DNA of 64,000 nt from an uncultured bacterium (GTDB taxonomy: Bacteria > Verrucomicrobiota > Kiritimatiellia > RFP12 > UBA1067): the NCBI GenBank assembly GCA_902801025.1, contig CADCGZ010000012.1, forward strand, positions 1-64,000, given 5' to 3'. Below, one piece after another: positions 57,673 to 64,000 of this stretch. A program made the translations under genes and the position numbers. The notes under the pieces were generated by a model. That model was not told the origin of the DNA and made no database searches. It worked only from the letters and a program-made list of their open reading frames with translations. Position 1 is the first letter of the stretch, and every line of letters starts with the position of its first letter.

Positions 57673-58500
57673 TCATCGCCCGGCAAAGAACTTCACGAGA
57701 CGCTGCACGTGCGCGGCGCACTCGTCGATGATCGGGTCTGCGAGCTTGTCGGGCGGTACGAACGCGCCGTTCAAGTCACCGTAGACCTTGAGCGTAGACT
57801 TGATGTACGTGTCGAGGAACTCGGTCGCGATGTTCACTTTCGCGATGCCGCATTCTATCGCGCGCCGGACGTCCGCGAGCGGAGTTCCGCTGCCGCCATG
57901 CAGGACGAGCGGCGTATCGGGAAGCGACTCCGCAATCGCGGCGCAGCGCGGGATGTCGAGCTTCGGCTCCGCCTTGTAGTAGCCGTGAGCCGTGCCGATC
58001 GACACCGCAAGCGCGTCTACGCCAGTATCCTTCGCAAAGGACACCGCTTCGTCGACATCGGTAAGCGCGGTCTCGTCGCCCTGCGCGACATGGCCAATCT
58101 CGCCTTCGCACGTCGCGCCGAGCGCGTGCGCGTAGTCGGCGACGAACTTGGTCCACTTCACGTTCTCTTCGTAGGAAGAGCGCGAGCCATCGTACATCAC
58201 GGAGGTGTAGCCCCACGCAAGCGCGTCCTTCGCCTGCTTTACGGTCGAGCCGTGGTCAAGGTGAAGCGCAACGGGAACCTTCGCGCGGAACGCGAGTCGC
58301 TGAAGCGTTCCAGCGAGGTCATACGCCTTCCCCGTGTCGAAGAGGCGCATATAGAGCTGGATGATGACCGGCTCGTTCTCGGCCTCGGCGGCCTTGAGCA
58401 CCGCAGCGGCCGTTTCGTAGTTCGTGATGTTGAAAGCGCCGACGGCCTTCTTGGCCTTGCGGGCGCCGTTCAGCATCTCCTTCATGTTGACTAGAGACAT
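57673..58500 (-). CDS. class II (zinc) fructose/tagatose-bisphosphate-type aldolase
   Basis: A 275-residue aldolase with catalytic Asp and zinc His in VALHLDHGST (D82, H83), CEGEIGHV, the zinc ligand in GTAHGYYK, and the phosphate-binding VLHGGSGTP and NIATEF. It cleaves a ketose-1-phosphate or 1,6-bisphosphate to dihydroxyacetone phosphate and an aldehyde. Beside an FGGY kinase and oxidoreductases, it probably serves a dedicated sugar pathway rather than glycolysis. Preceded by AAGGAGGAG and by a 35-bp palindrome in the gap to the Fe-S gene. Confidence 0.9.
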   Translation of the reverse strand: MSLVNMKEMLNGARKAKKAVGAFNITNYETAAAVLKAAEAENEPVIIQLYMRLFDTGKAYDLAGTLQRLAFRAKVPVALHLDHGSTVKQAKDALAWGYTSVMYDGSRSSYEENVKWTKFVADYAHALGATCEGEIGHVAQGDETALTDVDEAVSFAKDTGVDALAVSIGTAHGYYKAEPKLDIPRCAAIAESLPDTPLVLHGGSGTPLADVRRAIECGIAKVNIATEFLDTYIKSTLKVYGDLNGAFVPPDKLADPIIDECAAHVQRLVKFFAGR

Positions 58501-58515
58501 TCTCCTCCTTTTTGG

Positions 58516-58550
58516 AGAGTGGAAAATAGGTCAGACCTAAATTCCACTCT
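58516..58550. promoter_or_regulatory. 35-bp palindrome between the Fe-S protein and aldolase genes
   Basis: AGAGTGGAA (58516-58524) pairs with TTCCACTCT (58542-58550), and TAGGT pairs with ACCTA inside. It fills most of the 51-nt gap just before the aldolase ribosome-binding site. An intra-operon operator, or an RNA stem affecting decay or translation, would fit. Confidence 0.55.
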
Positions 58551-58551
58551 T

Positions 58552-59586
58552 TCACAGGCAGCTGGCGGCAAGCTCTTCCATCGTGACGACGTTGAGCTTG
58601 CCGTACTTCGCGAGACACTTCTTCGTGTAGACCGAGAGGACGACGATCCTGTCCTTCTTCGGATTGTCCGCACGCGCGGCGACATACTCCGCAAGCGCCT
58701 TGACGAGCGCGGGATTGAGCTTGTCGAGGACAATCGCGCCCTCGCCGCAGCAATACGACTCCTCGTCGTTCGTGCCGAACGGCCTCAGATCCGCCTTGAG
58801 CGTCTTCAGCAGCCTCTCGGGGCATTCGCAGCCGTCGTAGTTGCGCATGAAGTCGTCCGCGAGATAGTAGAGCTCGCCCGCCTTCTTCGTGAACTTCACC
58901 TTCGCCTGGTTGAGGAAGCCGGAGAAGCAGAACACCTTGCAAGGGAGCTTCACGCCGAACTCCGGGAAGTCCTTCGTGAGCGCGTCGAACGCCGCAGGGT
59001 TCGAGACGACGAGCGTCTTCACACCCTCGGCCTTAAGGAACGCAGCGAACTTCTCGGCGGCGGCCTTTGCCTCGGGGAGATACCCGAGCACCTTCAGCAC
59101 CTTGCCGATGGTGTCGCCAGTAATCGTCTTCGGCGCGACCTTCGCCGCCGCGAAGAGCTTCTTCACCGCCGCGACAACCTGCTTGTCGGACGCGGTCGTC
59201 TCGTCGAGGAAATAGGCGACGTCGCCCTTACCGGACGCGCTCCAGCCGATCGTCTTCGCGAACTTCGCGGCGAGCTTCTTCACCGCCTCGGGCTGCTTGC
59301 CGGCCTCGACGACATCGGCGCGTGCCGCAAGAGCGAGTCCGTTCTCGTCGTAGTGGTTGACGCAGTGGTGAGTGCAGCACGCGGAGAGCTCCTGGCGATA
59401 GAGCGCGTCGACGAAATCGGAGTCGTCGAACGAGTTCGTCCCGGTCTTGAGGCCGTAGAGCATCGCCGCGCGAACGCGGGGCGTATCGACCTCTGTGCAG
59501 CGCACCTGGCCGATCGTCGAGAGGTGCCGGCACATAAAGCAGAACCGGCAGTTCATCATCGCTTCTTCGTACTTGTCAATATGCAT
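58552..59586 (-). CDS. (Fe-S)-binding oxidoreductase subunit, CCG-domain type
   Basis: A 344-residue protein with an N-terminal cysteine cluster (CRFCFMCRH, then CCTHHC) likely binding an Fe-S cluster, and a C-terminal half with CECPERLL and the CCG-type motif ESYCCGEGA seen in GlpC/GlcF/HdrB-like electron-transfer subunits. It directly follows the FAD oxidase gene and should take electrons from it and pass them to a membrane carrier or another acceptor. The middle ~100 residues are Ala/Lys-rich helices. The exact cluster type cannot be told from the sequence. Confidence 0.82.
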   Translation of the reverse strand: MHIDKYEEAMMNCRFCFMCRHLSTIGQVRCTEVDTPRVRAAMLYGLKTGTNSFDDSDFVDALYRQELSACCTHHCVNHYDENGLALAARADVVEAGKQPEAVKKLAAKFAKTIGWSASGKGDVAYFLDETTASDKQVVAAVKKLFAAAKVAPKTITGDTIGKVLKVLGYLPEAKAAAEKFAAFLKAEGVKTLVVSNPAAFDALTKDFPEFGVKLPCKVFCFSGFLNQAKVKFTKKAGELYYLADDFMRNYDGCECPERLLKTLKADLRPFGTNDEESYCCGEGAIVLDKLNPALVKALAEYVAARADNPKKDRIVVLSVYTKKCLAKYGKLNVVTMEELAASCL

Positions 59587-59602
59587 TTGAAAACTCCTTT
59601 CC

Positions 59603-61060
59603 TTACCAGCAGCCAGGAAGCCCCATCTTGCCGGGATTCATGATTCCGTTCGGGTCGAGCTTCGCCTTGAGGCTCTCGAGAATCGGCATCGCGGTGCCGT
59701 AGAGGTCCTTGACGTAGCGGCCGAGCTTGAGCCCTACGCCGTGGTGCTCGTTGATGACGCCGCCTTCGCGGATTGCCGCGCGGATCGCCTTGTCCCACAC
59801 CGCGTTGTAGAGCGCGGCCGCCTCCTCGGCGTTCGGCGGAACCTTGTCGCCAGGGAAGATGAAGCGCGCATAGAGCATGCAGCCCCAGTCGTACCAGTGC
59901 GAGAAGTGTCCGATGAAGCGGGCATCGGGGAACTCCTTGTTCACGACCTTCTTCATCGCCCAGTAGACGTTCTCGATGTGCGAGAAGTCCGCAACCGTGT
60001 CGAGCGTTCCGAACGCCTGCGGAACGTGGAACATGTAGCCCGGGTAGAAGAACTTGTACTTGTTCTCCCACCACCACTCGCCGCCCTTCGAGCCCAAGTC
60101 CTTGCCGTGGAACTGCTTCTCCATGATTTCGCGTGCGTACTGCATCTGGAGGTCTACGATCTTCTCGCGTCCGTCGAAGCCGAACACGAGGTACGCGCCC
60201 TTGTCGAGGTCGATGCCGAAGACCTTCGAGACGTGCGTCTTCGTCTCGGTCTCGTCGTAGAGGCGCATCGCGCAGGGCCCTAGGCGCGAGCGCATGAGCG
60301 TCTGGCCGGCCTGCATCGCGGTGTGGAAGTCCTTGAAGATGTAGGCGCGGAACTTGCGGGCCTCGGGCTGTGGATGGATCTTGAGCGTCACCTCGGTGAT
60401 GACGCCGAGCGTGCCCTCGCTGCCAAGGAACATCATCGTGAGGTCTGGGCCCGACGCGTGGCGCGGCACCGGGAGCGTGCGGATGATCTCACCGGTCGGA
60501 GTGACGACTTCAAGCGACATCACCATGTCCTCGATCTTGCCGTACTTCGTCGAAAGGACGCCAGTTCCGCGGTGCGCGAGGAAGCCGCCGATCGTGGAGC
60601 ACGAAATCGAGGCGGGAAGGTGCATCGTCGAAAGGCCCTCCTTGTTGCAGCCCCACTCAAGGTGCTTCGTAATGATGCCGGTCTGAGCGGTGACGGTCAG
60701 CGCCTCCTTGTCGATCTTGATGATCTTGTTCATGCGCTTCATGTCGAGGACGATGCCGTTGTAGATCGGAAGCGCACCGCCCTGCGAACCCGAACCGCCG
60801 CCCCACGGAACAACGGGAATCTTGTACTGGTTCGCGATCTTCATGACGCGCGCGACTTCCTGGGTCGTCGCGGGATGGACGACGAAGTCGGGCTTCGGGC
60901 ACTCTCGGCCGCGGTCGTGCCACATCTCTGGAATCCAGTAGTAGTCGATGGAGTGGCCGAACTTGTCCGCGAACTTCACGTCCACGAACTCGTCGCCCAC
61001 GACGTCGGTGAGCTCCGTCCGAATCATCTCGAACATGTAGCTGTCAGGCTTGATCTTCAT
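59603..61060 (-). CDS. FAD-linked oxidase (GlcD / alkyl-DHAP-synthase-like, FAD_binding_4)
   Basis: A 485-residue PCMH-type flavoprotein. The FAD-binding half has VVPWGGGSGSQGGALP, TGIITKHLEWGCN and HRGTGVLSTKYGKIEDMV; then FLGSEGTLGVITEVTLKIHPQPE; the C-terminal FAD-oxidase domain ends with the conserved NEHHGVGLKLGRY and LDPNGIMNPGKM. It would oxidise a 2-hydroxy acid or a related sugar-derived alcohol. The adjacent Fe-S subunit supports a dehydrogenase rather than an oxygen-dependent oxidase. A candidate -10 (TATAAT at 61092-61097) and GGAAGGA site precede the ATG. Confidence 0.87.
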   Translation of the reverse strand: MKIKPDSYMFEMIRTELTDVVGDEFVDVKFADKFGHSIDYYWIPEMWHDRGRECPKPDFVVHPATTQEVARVMKIANQYKIPVVPWGGGSGSQGGALPIYNGIVLDMKRMNKIIKIDKEALTVTAQTGIITKHLEWGCNKEGLSTMHLPASISCSTIGGFLAHRGTGVLSTKYGKIEDMVMSLEVVTPTGEIIRTLPVPRHASGPDLTMMFLGSEGTLGVITEVTLKIHPQPEARKFRAYIFKDFHTAMQAGQTLMRSRLGPCAMRLYDETETKTHVSKVFGIDLDKGAYLVFGFDGREKIVDLQMQYAREIMEKQFHGKDLGSKGGEWWWENKYKFFYPGYMFHVPQAFGTLDTVADFSHIENVYWAMKKVVNKEFPDARFIGHFSHWYDWGCMLYARFIFPGDKVPPNAEEAAALYNAVWDKAIRAAIREGGVINEHHGVGLKLGRYVKDLYGTAMPILESLKAKLDPNGIMNPGKMGLPGCW

Positions 61061-61091
61061 TTGAGTTCCTTCCGTAAGCTTTTATGGGCAC

Positions 61092-61097
61092 ATTATA
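61092..61097 (-). promoter_or_regulatory. candidate -10 element upstream of the FAD oxidase gene
   Basis: The minus strand has TATAAT ~31 nt before the ATG, in the 76-nt gap after the GH31 gene. No good -35 is seen. It would allow the oxidase-Fe-S-aldolase-MFS part to be transcribed separately from the kinase and GH31. Confidence 0.4.
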
Positions 61098-61136
61098 CAA
61101 AACTTGCAGTGAGAGTTGGATGGTATATTCTGATAT

Positions 61137-62774
61137 TTAATGAGAAGAATTGAGAGGCGCGGAAATCAACTCGTAGCGCGGCAATCGCGCGAGTGGAACG
61201 CCTTCAAGTTGCACCGTCTTGGGGCCGACGAACTCCTGCCCGAGGTCGTCGCGCCACTTCCCGGCGGGAAGCTCAACCGTCTTCGCATCGTCCGGTGTGA
61301 CAACTGGGGCTACGAGCCAGCGAGGCCCAAGCATAAACTGCTGCATAGGGCGATTGAAGCCCTGGTGCGGGAACTCGTATTCCATAGCGCGCACGATCGG
61401 CTCGCCAGTCGTCGCAGCGTGCCGCACCTGTTCCATTATGTAGGGCGCGAAGTCTACGTGAAGCTGCGCGAACTCGCGGCAGAGCTTCACGCCCTCGGGC
61501 GAGAGGTGACGCGCCGGGAGAAGGGAAAACTGCACCATCGGCATCAGCGCCTGCATCGCGGCAGAACGGACAAACAGCTTCTCGTCTATCTCCTTGCCTA
61601 CGAACGAGACTTCAAGTCCGCCGCCAACCATGTCAGCGACGAGATACGGACAGCCGAGGAGCCCTGCGGCAACGACCTGCGGGATAACGGTGTCCTGTGC
61701 GTTCTTGCCAGTCCACGCATGGGCGCGGTCGTTGAGCCGTGTCACGAGCGGAAGCCCGCCGCACTTCCAGCTGACGCGTATTTCGTGAAAGGGAAACTCG
61801 CGCGCGGCGAGTTCTGCGTAGAGGCGCGTGTAGTCGACCGGCTCCGCCTTCTCATCGTGGAATCGGCAGTCCTCGGCAAAGAAGCGCGGATCGCCAGCAT
61901 CGAACTTAAAACCCTTGATGCCGTACTTGTCTGCAAACTCGTGTAGTATCTTCGCGTAGTACGCGTTGGCCTCGGGCTTCGTGAGATCGTAGATCGCGCT
62001 GATGCCGCTCCACCAGCGGACAACCGCCGCCGCGCGCGAACCCGGCGCCTTGCGGTAGGCGAGATAGTCGAGGCAGTTGTGAGTGTCGTGATAACGAAGC
62101 TTCTTGTACTCGCGGCTGTCTGGCGAGACGAAGTGGGCCGTCCAGATAAGCGGCGTCCAGCCATGCGCGTTGATGCGGTCGAAGAGCCCCTTCGGGTCGG
62201 GGAAGTCCTTCTCGTAGAACTCGTAGGAACCCTGATGCGAAAGCCATCCGCCATCCATCATGTATACGCCGCACGGGAAAGCGCTCTTCGCGAGATCGGC
62301 AGTGTAGTCGTCCGCCGCCTTCTGGTTCACCCCGTTAAGGAATATCTCGATCCAGTTGTTCCACTGAGGGAGCGTGAAAAAGACGTCGGGCGGCGCCTTC
62401 CCCTCGAAGCGCATGTGGTCTTTTGCCGCGGCGAGATAGGCGTCCTTGAGGGTCTTCCCCCCGACCGTCGGCTCGATCTTCTCGAAATCAGAGTCGAGGA
62501 CAAGCTTGCCGTCCTTGAACTCGTAGCCGAACGGCTTCTCGCTCCAGACATAGCGGCCACACGACGAGACGAGCAGTGGAGAGGAAGTGTTGCCGTGGAC
62601 TCGCAGATCAATGCGCTTGTGGGATGACGCGCCGTAGGGCTGACTCTGGCCGTCACCACCGCCACCACCCCACCAGCGCTCAGATTCGATCAACGGAATT
62701 TCGGAAACAAAGGTCTCCGCTGTTGCGGTAAACGCGGAAAGTGCAACGGCAGCAACGATGCATGCGTGCTTCAT
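61137..62774 (-). CDS. GH31 family glycosidase, exported
   Basis: A 545-residue protein with signal peptide (MKHACIVAAVALSAFTATA). The GH31 barrel contains NNWIEIFLNGVNQ, YMMDGGWLSHQGSY, the nucleophile Asp in GFKFDAGDPRF near residue 290, and SWKCGGLPLVTRLNDRAHAW with the acid/base region, followed by beta-sandwich domains. GH31 includes alpha-glucosidases, xylosidases, galactosidases and sulfoquinovosidases; the specificity here is not readable. ATG 62774 overlaps the stop of the FGGY kinase gene (ATGA), linking glycan release to sugar phosphorylation. The open frame to 62834 lies inside the kinase. Confidence 0.85.
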   Translation of the reverse strand: MKHACIVAAVALSAFTATAETFVSEIPLIESERWWGGGGGDGQSQPYGASSHKRIDLRVHGNTSSPLLVSSCGRYVWSEKPFGYEFKDGKLVLDSDFEKIEPTVGGKTLKDAYLAAAKDHMRFEGKAPPDVFFTLPQWNNWIEIFLNGVNQKAADDYTADLAKSAFPCGVYMMDGGWLSHQGSYEFYEKDFPDPKGLFDRINAHGWTPLIWTAHFVSPDSREYKKLRYHDTHNCLDYLAYRKAPGSRAAAVVRWWSGISAIYDLTKPEANAYYAKILHEFADKYGIKGFKFDAGDPRFFAEDCRFHDEKAEPVDYTRLYAELAAREFPFHEIRVSWKCGGLPLVTRLNDRAHAWTGKNAQDTVIPQVVAAGLLGCPYLVADMVGGGLEVSFVGKEIDEKLFVRSAAMQALMPMVQFSLLPARHLSPEGVKLCREFAQLHVDFAPYIMEQVRHAATTGEPIVRAMEYEFPHQGFNRPMQQFMLGPRWLVAPVVTPDDAKTVELPAGKWRDDLGQEFVGPKTVQLEGVPLARLPRYELISAPLNSSH

Positions 62775-64000
62775 CTGTCTCCCTTCCTTTGTACGTATGT
62801 GGGCGCAAGTGCGTCGTGGATGCGACGATAGCACGTGAAAAGGTGGTCATACTTGACCGCTGCCGCAGGATCGGGCTCGATGGTGCGGTCGATGTGCAGG
62901 CATTTTGCGACAGCTGCCTTCACGTCGGGGAAAACGCCGATTCCAGTTCCTGCCAGGAGGCACGAGCCAAAGCTCGCGTCGCCCGGCTGGGGCACAGATA
63001 CCGGACGATTGAAAACATTTGCGACAATCTCGCTCCAGAGCGGCGACCTTGCGCCGCCGCCGATCAGGAAGATGCGCTTCACTGGAAGCTTCATCTCCTC
63101 AAGCGTTCGGTAGCAGTCCCTTAGCGAAAACGCGACGCCTTCCATCAGCGCGCGCGCGAAGTCGCCCCTGGCCGACGAGATCGACACGCCCGTGAACGAG
63201 GCGCGCAAGTTCGAGTCCCAGTAGGGGCACCGTTCGCCCTGGAGATAGGGATGGAAAAAGACGCCGTTCGCGCCGATTGGCGATTTTGCTGCTTCTGCGT
63301 CGATTAAGCCATACAAATTCCCCGTTCCCACCCCTGCTAGGGCATCGCCTTCGGCGACTCGCTTCGCTCGGGGGATACGTTCCCCATTCCCCGACTCGAC
63401 CGCCATAGCCTTGGCGTCGGCGGTTCCCCATTCCCCGTAAAACGTGTCGCGGAACCACCGCATGCAGAGCGCGGCGGCGTTCGTCGCCGAGACCGAGTAC
63501 CACATGCCGGGCACGATGTGCGAGTAGGTGAGCGTCTTCGGATGTGGATGCGCAGCGGCCGTCATGGCGTTGACGTTACCCGCCGTCGCGAGCTTAAGAA
63601 TGAGGTCCCCCGGCTCAACTGCACCCGCACCGTAGTCCTCGACCGCGCTATCGGACGAACCGCAAACGACGGGCAGACCTTCTGGAAGGCCCGTGAACTC
63701 CGCCGCCAGGCGCGTTACATGCCCCGCGACGTCCGTCGGCTCGATAAAGCGCGGGAGCTTCTCAAGCGACAGCCCGGCAAGCTCCACGAGTTCCCTATCC
63801 CAGTCACCCTTCGCCATGTCGAAGAAGAGCGTGCCCTGCGCCTCGATGCGGTCGGTCGCAGCCTCGCCCGTGAGCAGGTAGCGCACATAGTCCTTGACGA
63901 AAAGGACATTGCTCGTGCGCTCAAGCGAGTCTGGCTCGTTTGCCTTAAGCCACATCATCTGCGGAAGCGTCCATGTCGGCGCAGGCATCTGGTAGCAAGT
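62771..64000 (-). CDS. FGGY-family carbohydrate kinase (xylulokinase-like), 5' end outside the window
   Basis: The last ~409 residues of a sugar kinase. Visible are VCGSSDSAVEDYGAGAVEPGDL (first/second domain junction), YLQGERCPYWDSNLRASFTG (typical of XylB), and IFLIGGGARSPLWSEIVANVFNRPV of the C-terminal FGGY_C domain. It would phosphorylate a ketose or polyol for the aldolase downstream. A Gly-rich in-frame insert encoded by heptamer repeats lies in a loop before NLYGLIDAEAAKSP. The reading frame continues past the right edge, so the ATG at 63988 is not the true start. Confidence 0.85.
   Translation of the reverse strand, partial: TCYQMPAPTWTLPQMMWLKANEPDSLERTSNVLFVKDYVRYLLTGEAATDRIEAQGTLFFDMAKGDWDRELVELAGLSLEKLPRFIEPTDVAGHVTRLAAEFTGLPEGLPVVCGSSDSAVEDYGAGAVEPGDLILKLATAGNVNAMTAAAHPHPKTLTYSHIVPGMWYSVSATNAAALCMRWFRDTFYGEWGTADAKAMAVESGNGERIPRAKRVAEGDALAGVGTGNLYGLIDAEAAKSPIGANGVFFHPYLQGERCPYWDSNLRASFTGVSISSARGDFARALMEGVAFSLRDCYRTLEEMKLPVKRIFLIGGGARSPLWSEIVANVFNRPVSVPQPGDASFGSCLLAGTGIGVFPDVKAAVAKCLHIDRTIEPDPAAAVKYDHLFTCYRRIHDALAPTYVQRKGDR
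63317..63436. repeat. heptamer-repeat element (GGGGAAY doublets plus hairpins) in frame inside the FGGY kinase gene
   Basis: On the minus strand the doublet GGGGAATGGGGAAC occurs at 63423-63436 and 63379-63392, and a variant (TGGGAACGGGGAAT) at 63317-63330. Between them are small hairpins (CGAGCGAAGCGAG; CGCC-GAA-GGCG). The ~120-nt block is translated (from GEWGTADAKAMAV to AGVGTGN) without frame disruption. Confidence 0.75.

Overview
The window is a GC-rich bacterial chromosome segment with almost every gene on the minus strand. The gene content suggests an uncultured Verrucomicrobiota/Kiritimatiellota-type glycan degrader, probably host- or gut-associated. This is an inference from four things: many exported glycoside hydrolases, surface proteins built from InlB-type (Listeria/Bacteroides) repeats and Fibrobacter-type paralogous domains, a small set of PTS and pectin genes, and an unusual ribosomal-protein operon. 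No rRNA, tRNA or CRISPR array was recognised.

Layout. 1-2.5 kb: a pectin/uronate pair (kduI, partial, and a DUF4861 gene) preceded by a RAYT-type HUH transposase carrying its own REP-like repeats. 2.5-12.1 kb: a galactitol-type PTS IIC permease, a biotin-protein ligase, and a tightly packed exported-enzyme run (lacZ-type GH2, then GH106 rhamnosidase, then GH36 alpha-galactosidase) aimed at galactose/rhamnose side chains such as those of pectin. 12.2-16.2 kb: a beta-lactamase-fold lipoprotein, a small membrane protein, rsmD-queD and a BatA-like VWA protein. 16.3-25.3 kb: an S10-spc ribosomal operon (rpsJ to rplO) with a long structured leader; it lacks rpmC and rpmD and stops at a terminator after rplO. 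25.3-34.4 kb: a second beta-lactamase-fold hydrolase, then nusA-infB-fmt followed by a GH84-like hexosaminidase. 34.5-37.5 kb: an ABC transporter of the FtsX/LolD type. 37.8-52.1 kb: an accessory region with a 2850-residue modular surface protein, an AAA/DUF4143 ATPase (the only clear plus-strand gene), an AT-rich trio of unknown genes, and a second modular surface protein. 52.1-53.2 kb: a 1.1-kb noncoding stretch holding a dispersed repeat and a long nested inverted repeat that may be a structured RNA. 53.2-56.2 kb: a compact MurC-like ligase, a His/Pro-rich exported protein and a beta-CASP nuclease. 56.3-64 kb: a sugar-catabolic cluster (FGGY kinase, GH31, FAD oxidase, Fe-S protein, class II aldolase, MFS transporter), cut off by the right edge.

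Three themes recur. (1) Promoters with an extended -10 (TGN plus TATAAT) sit exactly 6-7 nt before an ATG in five genes, which predicts leaderless mRNAs. (2) Many genes overlap by ATGA, GTGA or TAATG, implying translational coupling. (3) Several families of short tandem repeats (7-, 9- and 14-nt units), often as inverted pairs, lie both between genes and in frame inside coding sequence (lacZ, the FGGY kinase, the RAYT gene).

The most unusual protein-level observations are an L22 with a roughly 50-residue extra N-terminal domain, an L15 missing about 22 N-terminal residues, a formylglycine-enzyme-type domain embedded between two beta-helices in the giant protein, and a RAYT with an additional DprA/LOG-like C-terminal domain.
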